64,000 nt of DNA from WRAV01 sp050950205 (GCA_050950205.1 JBMNHF010000010.1:310001-374000); one strand, 5' to 3'. Counted from the first letter of the stretch, positions 17,141 to 25,873 are shown. Notes: generated from the letters alone by a model not told the origin. Numbers and translations are program-made.

Positions 17141-18403
17141 ATGAAGTCGAAACAAATCATCGCCTTTACCCTGATGGTCTGCTTTATCCTGATGGCCGCA
17201 GGCTGCGGCAGTAGCTCCAGCACCGCCCCCGCCCCCGCCGACTCCACCCCACAGGCAGCATCTTCTCAGGCAGCTTCCTCTACCCCTCAGTCCATGTCTA
17301 AGGCAGAGCCCGTTCCCGAGGCAGGAAGCTGGGCCGATATTCACAAGATAAACGACGGATCGGAAACGGTGGAAGAGCTTTACGAAAAAGCCAAGGAAGA
17401 GGGCACCGTGGTGCTCTATTCCATCTCCAGCCGCTGCGTCAAGGTGAAGGAAAGCTTTGAGGCCCAGTACCCCGGTATTGTGGTGGAAGCTTACGATATT
17501 TCCACCAACGAGCTGATGGAGAAAATCACCAGAGAATACGAATCCGGGATTCGCAATGCCGACGTCATTCACTGCAAGGATCAGGACGGCTCGCTCTATG
17601 TGGAAAAGGTGACCAACGGCATCTTCCACAACTACCGCCCCAATGACATTATCACCAGCATCGAAAACGAGAATTACCTAAAATACGCCATGCCTTTGTA
17701 CATTGAGCTGGATCAGTGGTTCTACAACTACGAGGTGTACGACTCTCCGCCCATCGACAGTTGGTGGGATGTCACCCGTCCCGAGTGGAAGGGCAAAATT
17801 ATCCTCAACGATCCACTGCAAAATCAGAACCTGATGTGCATTTTTACCGCCTTTACCCAACATCCTGAGTTGGTGGCCGAAGATTACAAGCGGGAATTTG
17901 GTGAGGACATCGTCTTGTCGGAAGGTGTACCCACTGCCGCCCACGAGCTCTTTAAACGGCTGATGGACAACAACCCCATCTTCACCACCTCCTCCGACGA
18001 GGTATGCGAAGCGGTGGGAACTCCTGGGCAGACCGATCCTCCCATTGGCTACGCTGCATCCTCCAAGCTGCGCAAAAACGAGAGTGAAGGCTGGGTGCTG
18101 GCTCCCATTAACATACTGCCTGCCACCGGTATTCCTGCCCAGAACAACCTCTACATCGTCAACGAGGCTCCCCATCCCAACGCCGCCAAACTTTTAGTGC
18201 GCTGGATGTGCGGCGAGACAGACGGCAAGGGCAAAGGGTTTGACCCTTTTAACACCCTGGGCGGATTTAGCGTGCGCAACAATGTTCCTCCTGTAGAGGG
18301 AAACGCCGTGCTCTCTGAGCAGAACCTGCTTCCCTTTGACCCGGAATACATCTACAATGAACTGATGAACTTCCAAGATTTCTGGCTGACTTTGCAAAAA
18401 TAA
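17141..18403 (+). CDS. ABC importer substrate-binding lipoprotein, copy 1
   Basis: A 420-residue extracellular solute-binding protein of the family-1 (Fe3+/2-aminoethylphosphonate-like) type. It has a lipoprotein signal (FILMAAGCGSSSS), then an Ala/Pro/Ser/Gln-rich linker, and the mature domain starting near residue 60. Typical features are EEGTVVLYSISS near 88, the hinge DSWWDVTRPEWKGKIIL, and the late GIPAQNNLYIVNEAPHPNAAKLLVRWMCGE. An AGGAGG lies before the ATG. It closes the operon and is followed by a strong terminator. A paralogue with about the same layout lies 600 bases downstream. Confidence 0.92.
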   Translation: MKSKQIIAFTLMVCFILMAAGCGSSSSTAPAPADSTPQAASSQAASSTPQSMSKAEPVPEAGSWADIHKINDGSETVEELYEKAKEEGTVVLYSISSRCVKVKESFEAQYPGIVVEAYDISTNELMEKITREYESGIRNADVIHCKDQDGSLYVEKVTNGIFHNYRPNDIITSIENENYLKYAMPLYIELDQWFYNYEVYDSPPIDSWWDVTRPEWKGKIILNDPLQNQNLMCIFTAFTQHPELVAEDYKREFGEDIVLSEGVPTAAHELFKRLMDNNPIFTTSSDEVCEAVGTPGQTDPPIGYAASSKLRKNESEGWVLAPINILPATGIPAQNNLYIVNEAPHPNAAKLLVRWMCGETDGKGKGFDPFNTLGGFSVRNNVPPVEGNAVLSEQNLLPFDPEYIYNELMNFQDFWLTLQK

Positions 18404-18434
18404 TCCTCCAAACCAAATACCTACACCATCAAAA

Positions 18435-18477
18435 GACCCTCAAGCCCCCGGCCTTTGCCGGGGGCTTTGAGGGTTTC
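18435..18477 (+). terminator. Terminator after the first binding-protein gene
   Basis: A long stem, ACCCTCAAGCCCCCGGC with its complement (one bulged base), ends in GGGTTTCTT. A related hairpin follows the second binding-protein gene. Confidence 0.85.
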
Positions 18478-18722
18478 TTCCGGCAGACCATTCTTTCTCG
18501 GAAAGTGCGCAGGAAACGGTGATACAAAAGACACCCACCACGCAGACAACATCCTGAACGGCAGCTCTTTCACGCAGAACTTCCTTTCATGCACTACGAA
18601 AACGATTCCGAAATTTACATGATTTTTAGTGAAATTAATTACAGGTTTCGGTTTATTAAAATGACAGTGTGGATTGCTTATTGTATCAATTCATGACATT
18701 TTATAAAAATATTAATTTTACA

Positions 18723-18751
18723 TTGACAAACACGGTCGTTCTATATAAAAT
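18723..18751 (+). promoter_or_regulatory. Second-copy promoter for the second binding protein
   Basis: TTGACA and TAAAAT are separated by 17 bases, the same boxes and spacing as at 13981-14009. This element is better kept than the surrounding relic, so the second binding-protein gene may still be transcribed. Confidence 0.7.
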
Positions 18752-18764
18752 AAGAATCACAAAC

Positions 18765-18782
18765 GCAAACGAAAACGTTTGC
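18765..18782. promoter_or_regulatory. Perfect LacI-type operator palindrome
   Basis: GCAAACGAAAACGTTTGC is a perfect inverted repeat (seven-base arms, four-base centre), 13 bases after the -10 box. It is the better of the two importer operators. Confidence 0.75.
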
Positions 18783-18996
18783 GCTAATTTGCCCCATTTG
18801 CGATATTTGCTAACAGGAAAGGAAGGATGACACGAAGGCTGCCCAAACCCCAGAAGCGGCGGCACATAAGGTTCTTGTCGCTATGGGATCAATGCTCCCG
18901 AATGACTGGGCGGGCCCGTTCCTATTGTGCTGGTGTTGCCCCATTTACCACTGCGTCTACGCTTATCTGCTGATAATAGAGAAAAGGAGGAATACC

Positions 18997-20248
18997 ATGA
19001 AGTCGAAACAAATCGTCGCCTTTGCCCTGATGGTCTGCTTTATTCTGATGGCCGCAGGCTGCGGCAGCAGCTCCAGCACCGCCCCCGCCCCCGCCCCCGC
19101 CGACTCCACCTCTCAGGCAGCTTCCTCTACTCCTCAATCCGTATCTCAGGCAGAGCCCGCTCCCGAGGCAGGAAGCTGGGCGGATATTCACAAGATAAAC
19201 GACGGCTCCGAAACGGTGGAGGAGCTTTACGAAAAAGCCAAGGAAGAGGGTACGGTAGTGCTCTATTCCATCTCCAGCCGCTGCGGCAAGGTGAAGGAAA
19301 GCTTTGAGGCCCAGTACCCCGGCATTGTGGTGGAGGCTTACGATATTTCCACCAACGAGCTTCTGGAAAAGATCACCAGAGAATACGATGCCGGTGTGCG
19401 CAATGCAGACGTTGTACATATCAAGGATCAGGACGGCTCCATCTACCGCGAAATGCAGCTGCCCGGCAAGCTTCACAGTTATTATCCCGAGGATATCTGC
19501 GCTCATATCGACCCGGATATGATGAAGTACTCCCTGCCCATGTATGTGGAACTTTGCTACCTGTATTACAACGAAGAAATTTACGATGCGCCCCCTGTGG
19601 ACAGCTGGTGGGATTTAACCAAGCCCGAGTGGAATGGGAGGGTGATTCTTACCAATCCCTTGGATAACATCAGCTATCTGGCGCAATTTACCGCCTTTAC
19701 CCAAAACGCCGATGCTTTGGCGCAGGATTACGAAAGAGTGTTCGGCGAGCCCATTGTGCTGGACGGCACCCCCAATGCAGGCTACGAGCTGATTAAGCGC
19801 CTGGCAGCCAACAACCTGATTTTTGCCAGTTCCAGCGATGAAATTGTGGAGGCAGTAGGCACAAGGGGACAGACCAGTGCCCCCCATCGGCTACGGCTCC
19901 TCGGTCAAGATGCGCAACAAGGAGCAAAACAATTGGGCCCTGGGTGTAGCCATGGACTTTAAGCCTGCCAGCGGCATTCCCGCGGTAAACTCCCTTTACA
20001 TTGTGGACGAGGCTCCCCACCCCAACGCCGCCAAGCTGCTGGTGCGCTGGATCATGGGGGAAGCGGACGGCAAGGGCGAGGGCTTTGCTCCCTTTAACAC
20101 GTTGGGTGGCTGGCCCGTTCGAGACGATGTTACCCCCGCGGAGGGGACTATTCCCTTGGAGGATATTAACCTGTTTAAGCTGGATCTCGAGTATATTTAC
20201 GAACATGCCCCCGAAGTAGCGGATTTCTGGGTTTCCGTGCAAAAATAA
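18997..20248 (+). pseudogene. ABC importer substrate-binding lipoprotein, copy 2, frameshifted
   Basis: A paralogue of the 17141 gene with the same signal and lipobox (LMAAGCGSSSS) and very similar sequence through residue 150, then more divergence. ATG 18997 follows AAAGGAGG. The frame breaks at a run of six C (19880-19885). With five C the reading continues as TSAPIGYGSS, aligned without gaps to TDPPIGYAAS of copy 1, and the whole protein would be 416 residues (copy 1 has 420). As read, the first frame stops at 19962, and the second part runs from about 19877 to 20248. The divergence beyond residue 150 suggests a different ligand for the same permease. It could be functional if the extra C is a sequencing error. 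Confidence 0.82.
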
Positions 20249-20288
20249 TCCTCCTACAGGAACCAAATACCTACACCATCCAAAAGAC

Positions 20289-20327
20289 CATCAAGCCTCC
20301 GGCAAAAGCTGGGGGCTTGATGATTTC
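20289..20327 (+). terminator. Terminator after the second binding-protein gene
   Basis: CATCAAGCCTCCGGC pairs with GCTGGGGGCTTGATG (two G-U pairs) around AAAA, followed by ATTTCT. It is a diverged copy of the hairpin at 18435-18477. Confidence 0.75.
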
Positions 20328-20516
20328 TCCCGGCAGACCATGCTTTACACAGTCCCCTCAAAAAGGGTTTCAGAGAACCCATGGGTGCATTTTCTTTTGT
20401 GGCTCTTTGGTTGGATTTTATCCGGTGTATTTTACCCTGATTTGTAGTTTTATTCTATTGCTTCGGTGTGCTCCAAACCCTTCTACCCGGCGATACAATG
20501 GAATCCTGTGATTTTC

Positions 20517-20545
20517 TTGCCACTTGGGACAGGCTGTGGTATAAT
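20517..20545 (+). promoter_or_regulatory. Promoter upstream of glnS
   Basis: TTGCCA and TATAAT are separated by 17 bases. Transcription would begin near 20552, at the first base of a long nested hairpin. Confidence 0.75.
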
Positions 20546-20550
20546 AACCG

Positions 20551-20612
20551 AAAAGTGGCTATTGCACATTCCTATGGCCGGAGCGGTTTTACAATAAACC
20601 GCTCCCACTTTT
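20551..20612 (+). ncRNA. Nested hairpin at the start of the glnS leader (attenuator or small RNA candidate)
   Basis: An outer stem AAAAGTGG/CCACTTTT encloses an inner ten-pair stem GGAGCGGTTT/AAACCGCTCC with the loop TACAAT. T-rich sequence (CTTTTGAAGACTTTTG) follows. The hairpin starts where the promoter predicts the first transcribed base. This fits a short terminated RNA or an attenuator before the 380-base leader of glnS. It is a prediction from sequence only. Confidence 0.4.
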
Positions 20613-20925
20613 GAAGACTTTTGACGAAAGCGAAACAAAGCGATGGAAAAGTTTTTTACCCGCCCTGCGCAAAGTTGGCTAAATGGGGTAAAATAGCATC
20701 CATAGGCTATGGGAAGGATAAGCCCCTATCACCAAGGGGGCCACACAATCTTTTCAAAGCCCCACTTCTCAAAAGCAGTGGCCAAGGAAGACCTTGCTTT
20801 CCTACCGGAACAAAACACGAACCCGCTTATTGCAATGCCTCATTTGCGCAGCACAGACGCAGGATGGGGTTCGTTTGGAGTAAAACTATACCGAATTAAG
20901 GGAAAAAATACCAGGGGGGAACACC

Positions 20926-22584
20926 ATGAGCGAAGAACTCTCCAACTTTATTCATGATATTGTAGATGCCGATTTGGCGGCGGGCTTTTCCCGGCAGATT
21001 CACACCCGTTTCCCGCCGGAGCCCAACGGATACCTGCATATTGGCAGCGCCAAAGCCATCTGGATCAACTACTCTACGGCTCAAAAGTATGGCGGCCTCT
21101 TTAATTTGCGGTACGACGACACCAACCCCGTGCGGGAAGATGAAGAGTATGTCCGCTCCATTGAGGAGGATTTGCGCTGGCTGGGCTGCCATCCTACCGG
21201 CGGTATCTTTTACGGCTCCGATTATTTTGATCAGTGCTACGAATTTGCAATCAAGCTGATCAAAGAGGGCAAGGCCTACGTCTGCGACCTGTCTCCCGAC
21301 GAGATGCGGGAGTATCGGGGCACCCTCACCGAGCCGGGGAGGGAAAGTCCTTATCGCAACCGCAGCGTAGAGGAAAATCTGGATTTGTTTGAGCGGATGA
21401 AGAACGGCGAGTTTGAAAACGGTTCCCGCACGTTGCGGGCCAAAATCGATATGGCCTCCCCCAATATGAATCTGCGGGATCCGGCCCTTTACCGTATTCT
21501 TCATGTCCCTCACCACCGTCAGGGGAACAAGTGGTGCATCTATCCTCTTTACGATTACGCCCATCCCATTCAGGATGCGCTGGAGGGAATCACCCACTCC
21601 CTCTGCTCCATTGAGTTTGAAAATCATCGCCCTCTTTATGACTGGGTGATTGAGAATATCGGGTTTGAAAATCCGCCCCGCCAGTTTGAATTTGCCCGGC
21701 TGAATATCACCAACACCGTGATGAGCAAGCGCTATCTGCGGGAATTGGTGGAGACCGGGCGGGTAGACGGTTGGGATGACCCCAGAATGCCAACCCTTTC
21801 TGGGCTGCGCCGCCGGGGCTACACCCCCACCTCCATCATCGAGTTTGTGCGCAGAGCAGGGGTGGCAAAAACCTATTCCATTGTGGATATTCGCCTGTTG
21901 GAATACTGCATCCGGGAAGAACTGAACCAAACAGCCCTGCGCCGCATGGCAGTGACCAAGCCCATTAAAATGGTGATCACCAACTATCCACAGGGGAAGA
22001 CCGAAACGTTCCCCCTGCCCAACAACCCGCTGGATCCGGAAAGCGGCACCCGGGAGGTTGTCTTTTCCCGCGAGCTCTATATTGAAGAGGAAGATTTTTC
22101 TCTGGATCCTCCTCCCAAATACCAGAGACTGCGGCTGGGCGGTGAGGTTCGCCTGATGGGAGCCTACATTGTTCGCTGCGACGAGGCCATCACCGACGAG
22201 GCCGGCAATGTGGTGGAGCTGCGCTGCACCGCCGATCTGGAAACCGGCAACGGCAGCCGTGCCCATGGGCGTAAAGTCAGAGGCACCATTCATTGGGTCA
22301 GTGCCGACCATTGCATAGAAGCCAATCTGCATCTGTACGAAAACCTCTTTACCCTGGAGAATGTGGGAGATGTTCCGGAAGGAGCCAGCTATCTGGATTA
22401 CATCAACCCCGATTCTCTGCAGAAGCTGACAGGCTGTAAACTGGAAGCGGCATTGGCCGATGCAAAGCCGGGAGATCGCTTTCAGTTTGTCCGCATCGGG
22501 TATTTTTGCATGGATTCCAAGTACGAGGGAACCTTTAACCGCATTGTAATGCTCAAGGACGGTTTTAAGCTTCCGCAAGAATGA
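20926..22584 (+). CDS. glnS: Glutaminyl-tRNA synthetase
   Basis: A class I synthetase of 552 residues (the E. coli enzyme has 554) that charges tRNA-Gln. It aligns over its full length with bacterial GlnRS: RFPPEPNGYLHIG near 28-40, RYDDTNPVRE, the tRNA-contact region RNRSVEENLDLF, CIYPLYDYAHPIQDALEGI, the KMSKS-equivalent VMSKRYL near 268, and the C-terminal beta-barrel domain (GTIHWVSADHC). One oddity: the HIGH signature reads HIGS, so the second His is Ser. The partner glutamate system suggests Gln-tRNA is made directly rather than by amidation. GGGGGGAA lies before the ATG. The 380-base leader hints at regulation, but I see no T-box. Confidence 0.95.
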   Translation: MSEELSNFIHDIVDADLAAGFSRQIHTRFPPEPNGYLHIGSAKAIWINYSTAQKYGGLFNLRYDDTNPVREDEEYVRSIEEDLRWLGCHPTGGIFYGSDYFDQCYEFAIKLIKEGKAYVCDLSPDEMREYRGTLTEPGRESPYRNRSVEENLDLFERMKNGEFENGSRTLRAKIDMASPNMNLRDPALYRILHVPHHRQGNKWCIYPLYDYAHPIQDALEGITHSLCSIEFENHRPLYDWVIENIGFENPPRQFEFARLNITNTVMSKRYLRELVETGRVDGWDDPRMPTLSGLRRRGYTPTSIIEFVRRAGVAKTYSIVDIRLLEYCIREELNQTALRRMAVTKPIKMVITNYPQGKTETFPLPNNPLDPESGTREVVFSRELYIEEEDFSLDPPPKYQRLRLGGEVRLMGAYIVRCDEAITDEAGNVVELRCTADLETGNGSRAHGRKVRGTIHWVSADHCIEANLHLYENLFTLENVGDVPEGASYLDYINPDSLQKLTGCKLEAALADAKPGDRFQFVRIGYFCMDSKYEGTFNRIVMLKDGFKLPQE

Positions 22585-22711
22585 CCCGAAAGCGAAGCTA
22601 ACACATTAAGTACGCCTGTACCTTATGCAATAGGGCACCAAGCAGTGCCCTGTTGCCCCTTTCTGGCAGTGCCGGATTCGGGGGTCTGGTAGACAGGAGA
22701 GGATTAAACTG

Positions 22712-23122
22712 ATGCACATCACTTTGGAAGCAGACTATGCCCTGCGAATTGTGGATACTTTGGCGCGCCAGGACATCCGGATGGAGGCCAAAACCATTGC
22801 CGAAAAAGCTTGTGTTACGTTGCGCTTCTCGCTTAAAATACTGCGCAAACTGGTGGCGGCAGGTATCGTTCGCTCTTACAAGGGCTCCCAGGGCGGTTAT
22901 GAAATTGCAAAGCCATTGGAAGAAATTACAGTATACGAAATACTGGAAACCATCGAAGGACCCTTGGCTCTGAATCGCTGTGTCCTTGCCGAACATAACT
23001 GCAACCGTATGCCCGACAAAAAATGCCCCTACCACTACCTATTTGAACACGCTACCGACCGGCTGAAAGCAGAACTATCTGCGGTAACCATGGCCAACAT
23101 AGTGGGCAAACGCAAACAATAG
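22712..23122 (+). CDS. Rrf2-family transcriptional regulator
   Basis: A 136-residue winged-helix regulator of the IscR/NsrR/CymR family. The N-terminus is LEADYALRIVDTLA, followed by the recognition region (EKACVTLRFSLKILRKLVAAGIV) and the wing (SYKGSQGGYEIAKP). Three Cys residues near 90-106 (RCVLAEHNC and KKCPY) have the spacing used for an Fe-S cluster in IscR and NsrR, so it may sense iron-sulfur or redox status. No iscS/iscU genes are adjacent, and its targets are unknown. A hairpin follows at 23134. Confidence 0.88.
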   Translation: MHITLEADYALRIVDTLARQDIRMEAKTIAEKACVTLRFSLKILRKLVAAGIVRSYKGSQGGYEIAKPLEEITVYEILETIEGPLALNRCVLAEHNCNRMPDKKCPYHYLFEHATDRLKAELSAVTMANIVGKRKQ

Positions 23123-23133
23123 CCATTCAAAAT

Positions 23134-23164
23134 GCCCTTCTACCAGCAAGCTCGGTGGAAGGGC
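23134..23164 (+). terminator. Hairpin after the Rrf2 gene
   Basis: GCCCTTCTACC pairs with GGTGGAAGGGC with one mismatch. The tail TGTTGA is only weakly T-rich. Confidence 0.5.
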
Positions 23165-23345
23165 TGTTGAACGCTGATTCTTGACGGGATATCCAAGGCG
23201 TGCTAAAGTATTATCGGTACCAAAATACCACAAAAAAAGGGATAGGCGCAGAGCATTTGGCTTCTGAAAGGAAAGGAAGCAACAGCGCCTAACCGGATCC
23301 TTTATTTTAATTGCTCGTTCCAACATGAACTTGGAGGATAAAGGC

Positions 23346-23882
23346 TTGCAGAAGCTAAATATTGTTCTGGTGGAGCCCCAAATTCCCCAGAACACCGGCA
23401 ATATTGCCCGCACCTGTGCCGCCACCGGTGCCGTGTTGCATCTGGTGCGCCCCATGGGATTTTCGGTAGATGATAAAAAACTAAAGCGTGCGGGGCTGGA
23501 CTACTGGTATCTGTTGGATATTCGCTATCACGACAGCTGGGATGCTTTTTTAAGGACCGAAAACCCGCAGTCCTGTTTCTTTTTTTCTACCAAGGCAGCC
23601 AAAACCTACAGCGAGGTCTCCTATCCCGCCGGCAGCTATCTTGTGTTTGGAAGAGAGGATGCAGGCCTTCCCGAAGATCTGCTGCGCCAACATTATACGC
23701 AGTGTGTGCGGCTGCCCATGCTGGAAGGAGCCAGAAGCCTCAACCTTTCCAACACCGTGGCAGTAGCCGTTTACGAGGCACTGCGGCAGCAGGGATTTTC
23801 CGCACTGAAAACGAAGAGCTTCATTTCCACCCAATCCACACCGAAAGACGGGGAGGACCTTTTGTTAGATGCAGAAGATTAA
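23346..23882 (+). CDS. trmL: tRNA (cytidine(34)-2'-O)-methyltransferase
   Basis: A SPOUT-fold methyltransferase that methylates the ribose of the wobble base of tRNA-Leu using S-adenosylmethionine. Family motifs are IVLVEPQIPQNTGNIART near 5-22, the central FGREDAGLP, and the knot motif VRLPMLEGARSLNLSNTVA near 131-149. A TTG at 23346 with GGAGG nine bases upstream is the likely start (178 residues). An ATG at 23325 lies on the wrong side of that Shine-Dalgarno sequence. Its last 14 bases overlap the start of the degV gene, so the two are co-transcribed. Confidence 0.92.
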   Translation: MQKLNIVLVEPQIPQNTGNIARTCAATGAVLHLVRPMGFSVDDKKLKRAGLDYWYLLDIRYHDSWDAFLRTENPQSCFFFSTKAAKTYSEVSYPAGSYLVFGREDAGLPEDLLRQHYTQCVRLPMLEGARSLNLSNTVAVAVYEALRQQGFSALKTKSFISTQSTPKDGEDLLLDAED

Positions 23883-24747
23883 AATTATCACCGATTCCGC
23901 CAGCGATATTCCTCAGCAGGATTTGGAAGCCTTGGGAATTGAAATGCTCAGCATTCCCATTGCGGTGGACGGTAAGGGATATTTTGAGCGCAAGAGCTTT
24001 ACCATCGAAGAGTTTTACGAGATTTTGGACAAGGCAAGCGAAATCCCTGTCACCAGCCGTATTCCCGAGCAGGACTACTTTACCTGCTACCGGAACGCCA
24101 TGGAAAAGGGCTATACGCACCTGATTAACGTCACCATCAACGCGGGCGGTTCGGGGGTCAACGCTGCTGCCCATATGGCCCGGGACCGGTTTTATGACGA
24201 AATTCCCGGCGCCCGCAAAAAGCTGGAAATCCACATCGTAGATTCCGGCACCTACTCTTTGGCTTACGGATGGCCCACCATGCAGGCGGCCAAAATGGCC
24301 AAAAGCGGAAAATCGGTGGAGGAAATCCTTCTTTGGCTGGAGGATTACTTTTCCTCGGTGGAAATCTATCTGGGCTGCTATACGTTGGAATACGCCAAAA
24401 AATCGGGACGCATCAGTGCCGCTGCCGCCTTTGTGGGAGATGTGCTGGGGCTTCGCCCCATTATCGCTATGATTGGGGGAGGCACCAAGGTGGTGGATAA
24501 GGTGCGGGGCGAGAAAAATGTGGCGCCTCGCCTGTTACAGGCCTATCTGGACAATTGCGCCGACCCCCAGACACCGGCGCTGGTGGTTTGCGGCAAGGAG
24601 CCCCAATACGGTGAGGAGCTGGCGGAGGCCATTCAAAGCAAGACCGGGCTGCCCAAGCCTCCTGTGTATCGGGCGGGAGCCTGTATTGTCACCAACGCAG
24701 GGCCCCGTATGCTGGCCGTAATCTGCAAGGGGAAAAAGAGAAGCTGA
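23869..24747 (+). CDS. DegV-family fatty-acid-binding protein
   Basis: A 292-residue DegV protein, the family that includes FakB, which holds a fatty acid for phosphorylation by FakA. It has IITDSASDIP at the N-terminus, the ligand-binding TSRIPEQDYF, LINVTINAGGSG (the family usually reads SSxLSGT here), DSGTYSLAYG, and the C-terminal GPRMLAVICKG. No fakA is in the window, so a role in fatty-acid use is inferred. It overlaps trmL and is probably coupled to it. Confidence 0.88.
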   Translation: MQKIKIITDSASDIPQQDLEALGIEMLSIPIAVDGKGYFERKSFTIEEFYEILDKASEIPVTSRIPEQDYFTCYRNAMEKGYTHLINVTINAGGSGVNAAAHMARDRFYDEIPGARKKLEIHIVDSGTYSLAYGWPTMQAAKMAKSGKSVEEILLWLEDYFSSVEIYLGCYTLEYAKKSGRISAAAAFVGDVLGLRPIIAMIGGGTKVVDKVRGEKNVAPRLLQAYLDNCADPQTPALVVCGKEPQYGEELAEAIQSKTGLPKPPVYRAGACIVTNAGPRMLAVICKGKKRS

Positions 24748-24873
24748 CAAAATTCTGGTATAAAATCAGGCAATTTTGCCCATGGTAACCGTATAAGAAT
24801 AGAGCAATCTGCCATGGGCGTGGTGGTTGGAAGGAAGACCATTGCCCCAATTGCCATAACGAAAGGACATACT

Positions 24874-25821
24874 ATGCCGGAACGTCTTTATATGGTGATT
24901 CCCTGTTACAATGAGGAAGAAGTGTTGCCCGAAACGGCCAAGCGGCTAAAGGAAAAGCTGGAGGGCCTGATCCAGAAGGGAAGGATTGCCTCCAACAGCC
25001 GGATTTTGTTTGTGGATGACGGAAGCCGGGACAATACCTGGTCGATGATTGCCGATCTGCACCGGCAGGACAAGCTGTTTTCCGGCGTAAAGCTTTCCCG
25101 CAACCGTGGGCATCAAAATGCGCTGCTCTGCGGTTTGATGACCGCCAAGGATCTTTGCGACATCACCATTTCCATGGATGCCGACCTGCAGGACGACATC
25201 CATGTGATTGACGGCTTTTTACATGAGCGGGAAAAGGGCTGCGATGTGGTCTACGGGGTTCGCTCCGACCGGGAAAGCGACTCCTTTTTTAAGCGGGCAA
25301 CGGCTCAGGGCTTTTACAAAGGGATGAAGGCCTTGGGGGTGGATGTGGTCTACAACCACGCCGATTGCCGCCTGATGAGTCGCCGCGCTTTGGAGGGGCT
25401 GGCCCAGTTTCCCGAAAAGAACCTGTTTTTGCGGGGGATGGTTCCCCTCATCGGCTACCCATCCGCCATTGTCTCCTACAAAAGAGCGGAGCGGTTTGCG
25501 GGAGAATCCAAGTACCCCCTCAAAAAGATGCTGTCCTTTGCCTGGGATGGGGTGACCTCCTTTTCTGTTAAGCCGCTGCAACTGCTGGGGACAGTGGGAA
25601 TGGTCATTACCGCGTTGAGCCTTCTTTTCAGTCTGTACAGCCTGCTGGCCCATCTGCTCAACTGGTCCTTCCGGGGCTGGAGTGCTCTGATGGGTTCCCT
25701 GTGGCTGATCGCAGGGGTTTTACTGATGGCGCAGGGGTTGACAGGAGCCTATATCGGAAAGATTTATGCAGAGGTGAAGGATCGCCCCCGCTATCTGACC
25801 GAAACCCTGTTGGATGAATAA
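24874..25821 (+). CDS. Glycosyltransferase family 2, polyprenyl-phosphate sugar transferase type
   Basis: A 315-residue GT2 enzyme of the DPM1/GtrB/ArnC group. It moves a sugar from a nucleotide to a lipid phosphate (undecaprenyl phosphate in bacteria). The catalytic domain shows VIPCYNEEEVLP near 7-18, FVDDGSRDNTW, and MDADLQDD (the DxD motif). Two hydrophobic segments at about 225-260 and 275-300 anchor it in the membrane. ATG 24874 is the start because GAAAGGA lies ten bases upstream; a longer frame starts at 24814 without support. A terminator follows. The sugar is unknown. Confidence 0.88.
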   Translation: MPERLYMVIPCYNEEEVLPETAKRLKEKLEGLIQKGRIASNSRILFVDDGSRDNTWSMIADLHRQDKLFSGVKLSRNRGHQNALLCGLMTAKDLCDITISMDADLQDDIHVIDGFLHEREKGCDVVYGVRSDRESDSFFKRATAQGFYKGMKALGVDVVYNHADCRLMSRRALEGLAQFPEKNLFLRGMVPLIGYPSAIVSYKRAERFAGESKYPLKKMLSFAWDGVTSFSVKPLQLLGTVGMVITALSLLFSLYSLLAHLLNWSFRGWSALMGSLWLIAGVLLMAQGLTGAYIGKIYAEVKDRPRYLTETLLDE

Positions 25822-25839
25822 ACCGGTCAAGATAACAAC

Positions 25840-25873
25840 GGAGCGGCTGTTATTTACGGCTGCTCCTTTTTTA
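25840..25873 (+). terminator. Terminator after the glycosyltransferase gene
   Basis: GGAGC...GCTCC (with an imperfect inner GGCTG/CGGC pairing) is followed by TTTTTTATT. Confidence 0.75.

Larger units (their letters stand above)
18490..18985 (+). repeat. Decayed tandem copy of the lacI / promoter / permease region
   Basis: About 18490-18615 matches the 5' end and upstream region of lacI (13744-13870), with many substitutions and small gaps. The stretch 18720-18835 matches the importer promoter, operator and leader (13978-14095). The stretch 18870-18975 matches permease codons about 177-208. The rest of the permease and the whole ATPase are missing, and the second binding-protein gene follows directly. 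No reading frame is intact here. The simplest history is a tandem duplication of the unit followed by an internal deletion and decay. Confidence 0.8.
20249..20925. other. Long intergenic region between the importer and glnS
   Basis: This 677-base gap holds the terminator of the second binding protein, a good promoter at 20517-20545, and a structured leader. A 92-codon frame at 20621-20899 has no ribosome site and no recognisable family, so I do not call it a gene. I looked for the T-box conserved sequence expected before some aminoacyl-tRNA synthetase genes and did not see it. Confidence 0.5.

Noticed and set aside
18883..18996. Use of ATG 18883 as the start of the second binding protein
   Set aside because: The 38 codons between 18883 and 18997 match the inside of the permease gene. 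The real start at 18997 has AAAGGAGG and the lipoprotein signal.
20621..20899. A 92-codon frame in the glnS leader
   Set aside because: It has no ribosome site, and its composition differs from the neighbouring genes.
20546..20925. A T-box riboswitch before glnS
   Set aside because: I did not find the conserved T-box sequence or a specifier loop arrangement that I could defend.
20896..22578. A 560-codon open frame on the minus strand
   Set aside because: It lies exactly opposite glnS, which has clear motifs. It is a by-product of GC-rich codon use.
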